64,000 bases of DNA. It comes from Eutrigla gurnardus (taxonomy: Eukaryota; Chordata; Actinopteri; Perciformes; Triglidae). Shown here piece after piece: positions 40,301 through 52,574 of this stretch. The stretch is taken from positions 6,082,501 to 6,146,500 of the forward strand of contig OY741284.1 of NCBI GenBank assembly GCA_963514095.1, written 5' to 3'. How positions within the stretch are numbered: the first letter of the stretch is position 1; each line of letters begins with the position of its first letter. The notes beneath the pieces are model-generated. The model had not been told where the DNA came from. It saw nothing but the letters and a program-made list of their open reading frames with translations, and did no database searches. The position numbers and the translations under genes were made by a program.

Positions 40301-42754
40301 AACTTTATGAACTTATCACGTGGGCAGTTGACTATCTTTGGAGGGATTTTAAAGAAATAGTTCTTATCAATGGAAAAAGTCCGGCTTATCAGAATTAGGT
40401 TTCCACTGAGTGATATCGTCAAAGCACTCAACTTTCACACCTGATTAATTGCCGAGTGTGAAAAACATGACGATAACAAACAACACGCCAACGCAGCCAA
40501 ACTGACGCAAAGAAACTGCTTTTAAAAATGTCTGGCTCGCCCAAACCTATTTATCCAACTTCTCTTGGTATGTGGGGGGTTTTCTTTTTCTTTCCCATGG
40601 GCCAACAATTACAGGAACATTTTCATCTCCCTGGAATTCAAAAAAAAAAAAACTCAGCGAGGAGAGGAGCACATAATGGAGAAACATGTGAAGGAAAAGT
40701 TTTTGGGAGGAGGAAAACGATGGAGATGGCTATGATAAAGGCAAGCGAGAGAGGAAAAAAAGATTGAGTCCAAAACGAAAAAGATTGATGAGAAGTGATG
40801 AGAGGTGTTTTCCTTTTTTCTGAAGACTCACTTGCCATCCCTCTCTTCCCTCTCTTTTCTCTTTCCTCCCCCGGGCTGATCCCTCCGTTGCATGTCCGGA
40901 CGGGCTCGAGTCAGTCCCAGGTAAAACTGGTCACCCGAGTCCTCCCCCTTCATCTTACCCCACCTCCATCTCCCCTTTTGCTCACCTGCCCCGAGGCGAG
41001 CCTCCCCCTCCATCTGGCACCGTGAGTAAGAACAGGAGAAACCGCCGGGATGATCCACAGCATTCTGCACTGATGAAACATTACATTGAAACAATACCCC
41101 CACTGTCGAGCCAAACTTTTGCATGAAACAACTTCTTTTTTTCCCCCCTTTTTCCAGTTGATTTACAGCGACGTTGTTCCAAAAATGAACCCATGTATGC
41201 GTTTGACAATCCAAACTTTTGTTTGTCCCACTGCTCTTGGCACTTGGCGACAATAGGCCGAGCTCTCAAGGTTAAGCTGCAGATGTGTTAATGTGCTAAG
41301 ACCGTGTGATCGGGCTTTTTAAGACATTTGGAGAAACAGCCGAGTGAATAGCGGGGAAAGAAAAGAAAAAAGGGGAAGGGGATGAGAGAGGAAGGAAAAA
41401 AGCTCATTTCTGCTGACATGGACGGGCTGCTTAAAGGGGACAGCGAGCCAGGGCAGCAGAGAGTGACAGAGCTACAATGGGAACACAATGGAAACTCTCC
41501 TTCCCCCAACGCCAGCCATCTCCCCTCGCTGGGTTTTTTATCCCACTGTCGCCCCTGCCAGGCGACAACGCGGGCCAGGCTTGTTCAGCAGAGCCGCAAT
41601 AAGACAACACTAATAAACGCCAACTGGGGGAGAAAACAACAAACAGCTTACACTTTCAAATTTTACACTGAACTAGTCAGGGCTAATTCCTCCTCCAATG
41701 TTTAGGGGAAAACACCAACCCTCACCAACCCTTTCCTCTTTCTCTTAAACTCCCCCATCCCAACCCCAACCTGTTTATCCACTGTCAACAATACAGGGCC
41801 TGCCGTTGGAGCGAGGCACCTGCTGCTTCCTGGTTCACGGCTGGTGATCGGGAGGCGTTCGGATAAACAAACTCCGTCTCGTCTGATTCGGGTGTTGACA
41901 GCGACACATTCCCGCTTTTCATCCGCTCCTCTCTTACGCAACCCCACACTGCGCCGGCGCTCTGCAAAGCCTTTTTTTTTGTGACAGATTGGTTTCCCTC
42001 GCCGGGGTTAAGCGTATATCTGTGTGCATGTGTGTGTGTGTGTGTGTGTGTGTGTCTGTCTTTGTGTGGCTTTACTTTGCTTATTCTGCAGCTTAAAAAT
42101 TGCTTGCGCAGGCACCATTAAGTGCAGCGCTCCGGAGCCTTCCCCCGGAGCAGTAGCGAGATGAACCGTTTATCTGTCTATTACAGTAGAAAACCACACC
42201 CACCCTTAAATTATCATGAGTAAGGCCCAGATGGAAGAATTTCTCCAAACTTAGTAAACAAAGCCACCGCAGCTCAGGTGAATTATCCAAGACACTAGAG
42301 CCCGAGGGCCTCGATTTACACACAAATCAAAATTACTAATGACTTTAAAGGAACTTTAGTAATCCAAAGAAGCGCTCATGTTTTCAGGTCCGGCTTTAAT
42401 CTCGAGGTGATACATTTGAGGCGGTAGATTGTCAAAAGAAGTTTCGTTCTTTCTTTGCCTGCTTTGTGGGACTGTCACTAGAGGTCAAGGTCTATTGGCG
42501 GTGTTCTTATCTCTTCCCCACCGTTTAGACTGCACTTAAGTAAATTAGAGGCCACAGTAAACGCTCACTGTTGCCTCAAGTTCGTCCGCTGTCCCGGCCT
42601 CTTCAGAGCGCTCTCATCCGATGTTACTGCATGCTTTATTTGGAAGTATACGGTCTGTAGAAGCTTGGTAGCATACATTAATATCACAGCATCCCGATAC
42701 ACGTTGATTTGGTCCAGTAATCTAGTTTTGGGAAACACCCAAAAGTAGGCCCCA
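34391..42754. other. Intergenic DNA, no gene seen
   Basis: Apart from the 17-bp minisatellite, this 8-kb block is mostly unique. Enhancer-like patches are at 36.12-36.33 kb (AATGGGAGCTTGTAAATGAA) and 41.44-41.66 kb. CACTGTAAGAAAAAAATGCA at 37.61 kb may be the end of a MITE. Homopolymers lie at 38.83, 38.95 and 39.71 kb. Confidence 0.75.
35108..35272. repeat. 17-bp minisatellite, about nine copies
   Basis: The unit is close to CCGACCGAGACGAAGGT. GAAGGT (once AAAGGT) recurs at 35121, 35138, 35155, 35172, 35188, 35205, 35222, 35239 and 35256, spacing 17 with one 16. Because 17 is not a multiple of three, reading frames through it cycle and the apparent protein repeats are artefacts. Confidence 0.95.
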
Positions 42755-42966
42755 CGATGCGATATTATCATGATGCAATAGCAATATTATTACGATACGA
42801 TATTATCACGATACGATATCATCACGATACGATATCACGATGCTAAAGTCAGGATCCGATATTTTAACGATACAATATCATCACGATGCTTAAGACACGA
42901 TATGATATTATCACGATACGATATGACACGATACGAAGCTAAAGTCAGGATACAATATTATTGGGA
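42755..42966. repeat. Irregular CACGATACGATAT array
   Basis: Short units of about 13-18 bp built on ATCACGATACGATAT repeat irregularly. A higher-order block containing GCTAAAGTCAGGATNCNATATT occurs twice, near 42,842 and 42,933. It may be the decayed core of a mobile element. Confidence 0.7.
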
Positions 42967-43554
42967 TTTTAAAAATGTTGAAATATTAAGATAGATTGTT
43001 ATTATAATGAATATAAATTTTCTGATGTATTACTTGTTTTCAAAAGAAACATGAAATGAAAAAGGAATTAGTTATTATTTTACATGGCCATTCTACTCAA
43101 GAAATGTTTCCAGGAACTTTTCAGCCGCGGGTTTCTGTTTTTGTTCCAGGGTCATAATCATAGTTTCTACTTGCCAAATTGTTGCAAAGTGTGCATAATC
43201 TTCCCTTTTTGACTAGTTTTTTTTTTGGTCCTCTTCCACCACAGAATTTGCGACTGAGTGCAGCAGTCTTTTTTCAAACCCTAAGCTCACGTGCTAACAT
43301 GACTCGTTCAGCCTGCCAGAGCTAAAGGTAGGACTGACAGGTACTGACTGAAATGTTTGTGGCTGCTTCAGGCAACAATACGCACTGGGAGGGCAAGCAA
43401 TCTGTTCAACTATTTACCCATAAATTACATTGTCAAGATCTTTTCATGTTGGCAGATGGGTCGTATATTCCATAATTGTCAGTGGAAACATAATTCATCT
43501 TTCATTTTATTTTTATTTGAAGTGATATGGGACTAGAAAGAAAAATAATGAGCA

Positions 43555-43800
43555 GGAGATATTACCTTTTGTAATGGCTATTTTTAATGCCATTACTGTC
43601 ATTAATTAGCATGATCTAATGTTTTTTAAATGTTCCCTGACATGTGCACATAGGCTGGCAGTTAGTCTCCCAGACAGCCAACGCATGTGAACTGCAGTGT
43701 CTGTGAAATTACGTCGTGGCGCAAATATGGGCTGCTAAACATTAAACTGTAGTGCTCTGTAGTAATGTGATCACAGACCATCCGTGACCTCTCGCCAGAG
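43555..43800. promoter_or_regulatory. Candidate conserved non-coding element
   Basis: GCCATTACTGTCATTAATTA then GCATGATCTAATG and GAAATTACGTCGTGGCGCA lie in unique sequence next to the CACGATACGAT-type repeat region. Confidence 0.28.
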
Positions 43801-44999
43801 CCGCCGCCGGTCTGTACGTGCCGCAGCGGTCAACCCAGGCCAGCATTACCTCAGGAAAGAGATTTCACTATGAAAACACCAGCCGTCTCCGCTGGCTGCC
43901 TCCAGTACAAACACTCCCAGGGCTCCCAGAGGGAGGTGGGGTGGCTGTGGGAGCCGAGCGGGGCTGAAAGAACCGGGGAACATGGGACAGTGGCGGGGGG
44001 TAAAGGGGGACAGTGGGTCAGGGACAGTAAAGCAGACCCCTTCAGCTCTTGTTAAGCATCGAGCACTACGAAAAAATTGTTGACCGTCACACTATTTGGA
44101 CCGATTGTGCAAGAGGCTGAGATTTCATCAGTGTGGTTATCTGCAGCTGCAAGTTCTGCAACTTTTAAATGAGCACATTTTGTCTTTTACTCTCCTTTGG
44201 CGTCGCTTCTCAGTGTTATATCATCTGATGGGCATAACTCTTATGTGCGAGCACAAGCTGAGCACACAACATGGTGGACATCAACGTGGTTCAGGTTGCA
44301 TACCGGGGCCTGAAACGAGGAAGTGCATAAATCTTAATCTGCTGGCATGTGATTGTCACCAAGCTCCCTGGTTTCTCAGTGATGATGGAATTCAACTTGA
44401 TATTCGTCGGGATTAGTATTAGACTCTGTGTGGCTAACACCATCGGTGAAAATGGCAGTATAGTCTGTGTTTATATGAAGGCATACTGAAATATGACATA
44501 CGGGTGGTCTGGTTTCCCTTCTTTCATGTCAGATATATGAGAACACATTTAAAAATGTTCTCACAAGCGCCAAAGTCAGATGAAAAGCTGCATTGCTAAC
44601 TTTAAGTTGCCTAAGTATCATACAAAAATCAATCAATTTTTGGTGTGTTGACAGAGAAAACGGTCAAACACACATCTTTATCACATATTTGTAGCCAGAC
44701 TAAACATCATAACAGATTTGATTGTCTTATAAGCTGTTTGTGTGCTTTCTTTTGACTTTAGTTTGTCTGACACAATAGTGTATAAAAGGCAATGGAAAAG
44801 CCACATGTTGGAAGTTCCCAACTACTCATAAAAACACTTTATGCAAATGTGAGGCTGGAACGTGGAACAAAAGCAGTCCGTCAACTGAACATTCCTCAGT
44901 GTTAGTCAGGGCTTCTGCAAAATCTGTACAAATCTGGATATGTTCACACTTCTCCAAACAGTTAGTTTATTATCAGCGATGCTCGAGGCTGTCTATGAA

Positions 45000-45140
45000 A
45001 TCCATCGGGCACAGACGATGAGCGAGCAGAGAGATATCGACCCTCCAATGAGAACGCAGGCCCGCTACATGAATTAAGCCTCTAATGAGATGGGAGGTAG
45101 ATAGTCTGAGGGGAGCAGATAGAAGGTTGCACTAATGTGT
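45000..45140. promoter_or_regulatory. Candidate conserved element with paired AGATAG
   Basis: AGATAG at 45099-45104 and 45117-45122 repeat in one orientation 18 bp apart. The flanks contain CTACATGAATTAAGCCTCTA and look non-repetitive. Conservation was not tested. Confidence 0.28.
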
Positions 45141-46109
45141 TTTGTCACTTCCCCCCATCGTTTCTTCCACTTCCTGGGGTGCTGCAGATAACCAGCCCAG
45201 ATCCCGCTGTGCTGGCCGGCGATTGGCTGCGGCGGGCTTATTTACCTAGCAAGGCTTGTCTGATTGGCCCAAGGGAGACAATGGCATGTATAAACAGCCC
45301 CGGGGCTCTGGACAGCCGACCGACACAGCAGTCCCTTTGTTAGTGAGGTAGCTACTCTAACTGTTGGCAGCCGACGCATGCATGATCACACACGCAACCC
45401 ACTGCTTGCAGTTAGAGTTGGACTTCCATGGGTTTTTTTTAGGGCAAAAGCTGCCAATAGCTAGTCACCTGTGGCAATATTCATCATCTTCAAAGGTGAG
45501 CAGAGTTTGTTTGCTCCTGCGCAACATGAGGAATTCTTCCATAAAGTTTTGGACCCATGTTGCAAAAGATCGTGTTCAAACTGCCATTAGCAACGCATCC
45601 AAAAACTCAGCTAGCTTATTAGTTTCAATGGAGCCACTGCGTTGTCACGGTAGCAGTCCGGATGCCGGGTTGTCCCGAGCAGGAATAGTGGGGATCCTGG
45701 ATTGTATTTCATAGTCTCGTCAACTTCTCCACCAGCTTCATTATTAAATGCTCAGACTGCCAACGTAGTATAAAGAGTGAAAACGTCCATGCAGGCAGGA
45801 GGGAGGAAAGGTGGATGGCCATTGTTATGTAATGTAACACACGTAGTTCTCTTAACCCAAACCACAGTATTAACTAGCCTCACCAAGTACTTCTGTTGCC
45901 AAACCTAACTAAGTACTCTAGTTTACTTTGAAAATGAACGTTTCCTGTAAAAACGAAGCATTTATTTTGAAAAGTCACTCTCCATGTAACAAGTGGAAAC
46001 AGACACGCCATCCCTGACTTGTCCAAAACCTAGTCTAGAGCTGTCTGATACAGATATTCATGGTCCCCAGAGGTGAAATCCTACTCACCACCAACATATC
46101 AAAGTTGTA

Positions 46110-46310
46110 CGCATCCAGTGAAATGTAGTGCTAATTAGCATGCTAACAAGCTAAACTGAGATGTGAACATGGGAAACTTCATACCTGCTTAACATATACT
46201 AGCATTGTCATTGTGAGCATGTTAGCGTTGCTGATGGTAGCATTTAGCTGAAAGCACCACTACACCTATAAGTGCAGCCTCACAGAGCCCATGCATGTCT
46301 GTAGTCTCAG
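46110..46310 (+). repeat. Dispersed repeat family C, copy 2
   Basis: GCTAATTAGCATGCTAACAA, TTGTCATTGTGAGCATGTTA and TAGCATTTAGCTGAAAGCAC occur in this order, then CAGCCTCACAGAG. The opposite orientation is present at 7.26-7.49 kb. Non-coding. Confidence 0.6.
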
Positions 46311-46949
46311 AGTCTTGTTCCATATTTATTCTAGTTGTGCTTCGCTCGTCCCGATTCATCTTCATATTCATGTGTGCATTTGGCATCTGAATCCCTGCAA
46401 CGCTCAAATCTGACTGCACACATCATCTCAAGGAGTTATTGCTTATTTCTGTTCTGTTATTTTCTGCAGCCTGAGTCTCACCCAAAAATACTACTCGCGT
46501 GCATCCTACTGTTGAACCTGCGATGTGTTGACAACTTGATGCACAAACCTTAAGAAGCTGCATGAAAAACACAGCATTCACTCCAGAAATCTCTTGTATG
46601 TAACACAGATATGAGCAATAACTTCAACAGATAGTGAGATCGATATTTTGATGCACATTTAAATGTGACTTTTCATTCAACATTGCGCATGTTTCTTTCT
46701 TGCATTTTGTTTTGGCACGGATGACAAGCTGATGCTGTCTAAACCTCATTGTAACATAGTGAAAGAAATCACTCTTTTCAATACACTTTCTGTATGTAAT
46801 GTAAACAGAAGGAAAAAATAACTCTGAAACTAGGATAATCACACACGGCCCCAAAAAAGTATGCAAAGATATGAAGCTGCAACATCTGTCCTGAGATATC
46901 AACTTCTGACTCAGTTTATTAAAAGGTGATTAAGGCATGACTTATCGGA

Positions 46950-46970
46950 GATATAAAAGGAGCGGTACTC
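46950..46970 (+). promoter_or_regulatory. TATA-like motif in intergenic DNA
   Basis: GGAGATATAAAAGGAGCGG resembles a TATA box with a downstream purine-rich/GC shoulder. No coding exon follows that I can support, so a non-coding transcript or chance match are both possible. Confidence 0.15.
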
Positions 46971-47963
46971 CACACACACTCTTCAAACACACCTTTGCAG
47001 ACGGTGCCAAGATCGTGTCATCAATCACGGCTGAGCTAATGCGCGTCCCCTGGCACCGCATCCAAACCAGCCCAGTACAAACGCCTGTCTGCTCCACTTT
47101 TCTGTGGATTTGTGATGCAGGCGAGGAAGGTGCCAGTCAGCTATCAGTCGGTCGCCGCGCAGCTCAGGTGATTTGGCTGCACGTTCGCTCTCTGTGGAAG
47201 AGCGGCGAAGGCAGCGTCGGGTAAAACCCCAGTTGACAGTTTGTGGACGCAGGCTCATGCAAATGCGCTGACGGCACAGAGGTTTTAACGAGTGGGTTCC
47301 AGTTTTGCCCCGGGCGTGGGAGAGACAGCCGTCCGTTACACGGGGCCGACCAGGGGACGAGGCTTGAGAACCATGTGGTGTAGCGGCATACAGGGAAACA
47401 TGCTCCAGGGGGGTGTGATGGGAAAGATGACATGTGGAGGAATAAGGGAAGAGTTAAAGAGGTGGAACAAAACCACACAAAATGACTTTTATTACATTTC
47501 AGAATATGTAGACAAAGACCACAAGTTAAAGTATCAAACTACAGCTACTATTACTATTGTAAGTAGTAATGAGTAGTTCTGTTTGTATTTGTACACTTAT
47601 TTTAGTCACTCTACTGCCTTATGTCTTCCTTGATGCTACTAGTTTGGCATTTTGGGAAATACACTTATTCTTTATTTATTTAAAACTATACATTTTGTCT
47701 GAGGGGGCTTTACAATCTGTACAACAACTTCTGTCCTCGGACATCGGATAAGGAAAAACGTCTATTTAACTTACATCCAAAAATATTTAAGTAGGAAGAA
47801 ATAGAAGAAACCTCAGGGAGACCGAGTGAGGAGAGATCCTTCTAGCAACAGTAGTAGAAATAATAATGACAGAAATTTGACTAATAATAATTAGAATAAT
47901 AGTAGTGTTGGGTGACGAGCAGGGCCACAGCAGCAGGCGCGGTCACGATCCAGGGTAGCCCTG

Positions 47964-48212
47964 AGGCCGCGTACAGACTGTACATGTCCGTTGACGGACG
48001 AGGGAAGGCGTGTCTGGACCATGGGGGAGTTGCATAACGCGATCTGATTGGCTGACGGATCAGTCAGTGCCTGACAAGTTGAATTTTTCTCAACTTTTCC
48101 GACACAAGCGATGCAACGAAGCGGACCCACAATTAATTTCAGCATAATGTGACACAAGCCCATGCAAAGTCAATGAGATTCGCCAATGGACGTGTACAGT
48201 CTGAACGTGGCC
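47964..48212. mobile_element. MITE with about 32-bp imperfect terminal inverted repeats
   Basis: The left end AGGCCGCGTACAGACTGTAC matches the reverse complement of the right end, AGGCCACGTTCAGACTGTAC. The similarity continues as ATGTCCGTTGACGG versus ACGTCCATTGGCG. The element is 249 bp and non-coding. No target duplication was recognised. The superfamily is not assigned. Confidence 0.7.
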
Positions 48213-48317
48213 TTATTCATAGATACCAGCAGTTACGAGGCAAATGACCTCTGGCACCTCTAAAGTTAAAAAATGAACACATTATATCTGTGATTGGTGA
48301 GCTTTAGAGGGCCGCTG

Positions 48318-48375
48318 CTGCTAGCTAGCCATTTCCCTTTATTTCCAGTCTTCATGCTATGCTGAGCTAAATATT
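48318..48375 (-). repeat. Family D fragment
   Basis: CTAGCTAGCCATTTCCCTTT then CCAGTCTTCATGCTATGCTG is the reverse-complement form of the family D segment that includes TTAGC repeats. A plus-strand fragment, GTTTGGCATTTTGGGAAATA, lies at 47643-47662. Confidence 0.4.
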
Positions 48376-51300
48376 GGCACTTTTTTAAATGAGTTAAAAA
48401 GGCAAGGGGACCTAAAATAAAGTATCTTTGGAGTGAAGTGTTGCTGAAATAAATGAAAAAAAAGGTTCTCCGTTAGTTTTGAATGTTAATGTTTTTTGCG
48501 ATTTATTTTAACTGTTGCGATTTCTATTACAATAAACGTTGCTTTTGAATGTTTTTGAATAATCTTTTCTTGCCTACCTTTAACTTCTGCTGAAGTCAAA
48601 TTGAGCAACTTTGCACGTTTTGCATGGCTACGATGATGAGCTACTCTTCCCTCCACCGGTAACAACATAGTTCACTCGTGCAACCTTCCTTCCCCCCTGA
48701 AATATTCCACTTTAGTTGAACCCGAGTCCTGAACTCTTCCCTCACACACGTCACCTCACACTCTTCCTGGCCCTCTCTGGTCGTCACTCATCCCCTCTGA
48801 CACGTTCTGTCAGTGACTGAGGTCTGCACCTCCCTAAGTGAACCTGTGATCTTTGTGCCACCTCCATTACTCCCAGTAGTCCCTGAAAGCAACACCTGAA
48901 TCTACGACAGGTGAAACACCCTGTGTTCTCCACGACCCCGTGCATAAATCAGAACTCGGTTTATTTCGAGACATGAGAGAAGGTTGGGATTTACTCATTC
49001 ACATAAACACTTTGAGCATTCAAACTCATCTGTTGACGCATCTCTCAGCGTAGCAGCAGCAGGCTCCCAGTGTGTGTGTGTGTGTGTCTGTGTGTGTGTG
49101 GGATGAGGGTTTAGGCGCGTTGTCTGCTAGGCCGTCCAAGAAGCCCCAGGGCACCTCAGTAAAAGAGATAATTATCTTTTATCTGCTATGTTGTGACGGG
49201 AGATTATGGTTCAAATTTACGATTGTTAAGGAGACAATGCAGCGCGAGGCTGCTCTTTTCAAAGTGGCGAGGGGGTCTCCAACAAGTGAGAGAACTCCCA
49301 CAATGCCGCGGCAGCTCATCCCTCATGTTTCAGGCTTCAGGTCTTTGGAAACAAAGGGGAAGGATAAGAGTAACAACAGCCGTTTACTTTCAAAAAGGGA
49401 CTACAGTAATCCTATAATGTTTTTGGAGGATGCTAAATAAACAGTATATTATATCTTGTAATCAATGTGTCATTGAGACAGATCGAGGATACCACTGACT
49501 CAAATACTGTAAGATCCTGTTCACTCACTATGGTGCAAAGTACTCCTAAATTGCCCTTAAATGAAGCCTTACATTATTATCATATGTGCCTAGTGTCCCT
49601 GCAGAGACTTGAAGGCTGTCTGCTGGACTCCAAAATTCATATATAGGATCGTTATGACATTTATCTTTGGTAGATTTAACGTTGTAGGAAAAGTTCATGT
49701 ATATTAAGTTTGAAGGCAGCTTTTTTTCATTCTCTTTCACTCAAAGCAGAGGTCTTGAACGTCAGGTTCAGACAACCTCGTCTCCTCCAAAGTCTCAGTT
49801 TAAAACGGTTGGACATGTAGTTGAACAAACACAACAAAGCAACAAAAAAAACAACTACAAAATGACATAGTTAGGTTGAGGCAAAAAAGCTACTTGTTTA
49901 GGTTTAGTAAAGCAAAACAAAACCACAACAAAAGTACTTTCAAACAGGAACAGACCCTCCAGCACCCTGGTCGCCTCATACAAGGACGACCGCGGACTCG
50001 TTTGAAACTACTGTCAGAAAAGTCCCACTTATAAAGTTGTGAATATCACACAAGACTGAAACACACTCAGTGAGAAGCTGATTGACTCATAAACACAACC
50101 ATTCTGGGTTCGACTTGTGGGACAGGAGAGTTGTCGTTCAGCCACAACACAGAGCTGCCTCCCCCACACGCGACCACACTGACACAGACCGCTCCGGCCT
50201 TCAAACCAATGTTACGGACACGAAGGTCTTGTATACAAAAACCTGAACCCAGAGATGAAAGGTGTGAGGGAACAGCTGACCCAGCCAGAAGCAACTTCCT
50301 ACTTCCTGATGTGGTATTTTTTTTTTGAAAATAATGGCAAAGTTTGCATTTCTTGACATCATTTTGAAGAAAAGGGTGAATTTTTTTTGTTTTTCCTCCG
50401 ACACGGTGACCCCGAATGTGACCCGACCCCTGCTGACGGTGACAGCGGCGCTGCCTGGATGAAGATGGACTGTTCCTGAGAGCCGATTACACCCACGCAT
50501 CTGTCATCGTCCTCACCTGAAAGACGAGAGGCAGACGCAGGAAGAGCGGGAGACGGCGGCGGCGAGGGAGAGAGGGAGAGAGAGAGAGACAGAAATAAGT
50601 GGTTTGTGACGACGATGATGGAGGGAAGAGGAGACGAGATCACAGAGAGGTCGTCCGACGGTTACTCGTCCTCACCTGAGCCCAACCGCTGCACGTCCAG
50701 TCACCCTTGGCAGACGTCCACCGGCGAACACCAGAGGGGGAAACGGGTCAGCCAGGGGCCATGGGGTCCCACGACGGGGGCCAGAGCACTCCTCAATCCC
50801 TCTGTGTACACACACACCGTTCCCATTCTCATCCCACATGCCCCCTTGACCTCACTATTAAAACACAGGAGCAAATCTCCCGATTGGTCACAGCGGCTCA
50901 GAAACAAATGACGCCAAATACCTGACTCCTGTATGGCCTTTTTCTGCAGGGAGGCATGAGAGGGGCTGCAGCCGCCGGATTTGGCGTCCCACTTGTGCAA
51001 ATAGATCCCGATATTGGAAATGCGGTTCCCAACAGTCCATGCGTTGTTTTTGTTTCCGAGTCGAGAGAGACGTTGGAGTTGTTTGGAGTTTACAGGCCCA
51101 CGGTACCAGGACTCATAACGGACGTAACGACACAAAAAGGAAATAAAACCAACTTGGTCAAGTTGTGGCTCAATGGAAGCAACAATAACGTTCTACTTTT
51201 ATGATATGAGCACCTTGTTATTTAGTCCGGCGGCCCGTCAGGGAAATTTCTCTGGATGTTATGAATCCCCAGAGTGCGTGGCTGCATTAGGATAAAAGGA

Positions 51301-52574
51301 TAAATGTCTTTGTTTGGGATGTTAGCGGGCTTTCACAGGTAAAAACCTGCACAACAGAGAAGATTTACCAAGTCTCATGTTCAGTCGCTGGTGCTCACTT
51401 CTGATTTGTTGTGGATCTTTGATTTAAACGGAAACATAGCGAAGGCTTTTTTTATTGTGATTTAGAGAAGCCAGGTCCACTGTGGAAGTTAGATTTGATA
51501 TTTTATCCTGTGCTTCACTCTTATGCATTACACCCTGTTTTTTTTTTTAATGAAATGTTATTTTTTTATTTGATTTATATTCCATATATATATTTTATTG
51601 TGAATATATTATGGTTGTTTACATTTTCATCATCTATTGCTATTTTTGTGTGTGCATTCACCCGTTTATCTTTCTATTCTATTCTAACACCAACATGTAA
51701 AACATGTAATCTTAGCAGTGAATGACCTTTAAATAAAAAAAACAAAATGCCCTGCTGCATTGTGTGATGTGGTCAGTGTTTTGTTTGTGGTCTTAAAAAC
51801 AGGACTATTTGATCTATGACTGTTGGGATATCCCAGGCAGAACCGATCAAACAATATCACAGTCATAGAACTGAAAGATGGAGGAAGCTCCAGACAACTG
51901 TGTGGTTAATTCAGCGGTCGAAACCAGCAGAGTTCCTCTTATTTTCCCGGCCGACTCATTTCTCAGCAGCAGAGTGATGCACACAGCGACACAGGTGAAC
52001 TTTTAAGTGTTCATTAATGTGAGAATGCTGTTTCCTGATGAGTCGTTTCCTGATGAGTCGTCCTCTCTAAATGAGCGGTGGATGTCTGATGTGTGTGTGT
52101 GTGTGTGTGTGTAGCGCTGCATGTCGGCCGCTGTGTATTTATGGATGTATTATGAGCAGGACGAGACAAAAGCCCCTTCAGCCCTGCGGTGCCTGTGTGG
52201 CCTGGCCTCTCTGACCCTGCCATTTGATTTGTTCCTCCATTGCCACTGTTTATTTCTACTCTTCCTGTTTGTGCTCAGCTGACCGTAAGAGCCGTTCCTG
52301 TGAATGCTGGGTAAAAAAAAGAAGAAAAAAAAAGAAAAGAAATGCCAGGGTGTCGCTGGTTGTGGTTGTGGTGGGCGGATAGTGCAGAGTGTCAGAGATC
52401 ACAGAAAAAGAGACAGAAAAGACGGCTCTCGACCACAGCGCTAACATGTCAACAGAGATTAAACTAGTTTATTATTTTCAAAGAGGAAAAAAAATTACGA
52501 AACAAAAAAGCAGTCATATTTTACACGAGGGATTATTATTAAATTTTTACAACCATTCAGTCTGCATAACATAA
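48376..52574. other. Intergenic DNA downstream of gata3, no gene seen
   Basis: Short TG tracts lie at 49.07 and 52.09 kb, with AT-rich text at 51.5-51.7 kb. A CpG-richer patch is at 50.4-50.8 kb. A second AATAAA for a longer gata3 3' end is at 52473-52468 (minus strand). No exon-like structure was recognised. Confidence 0.75.
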
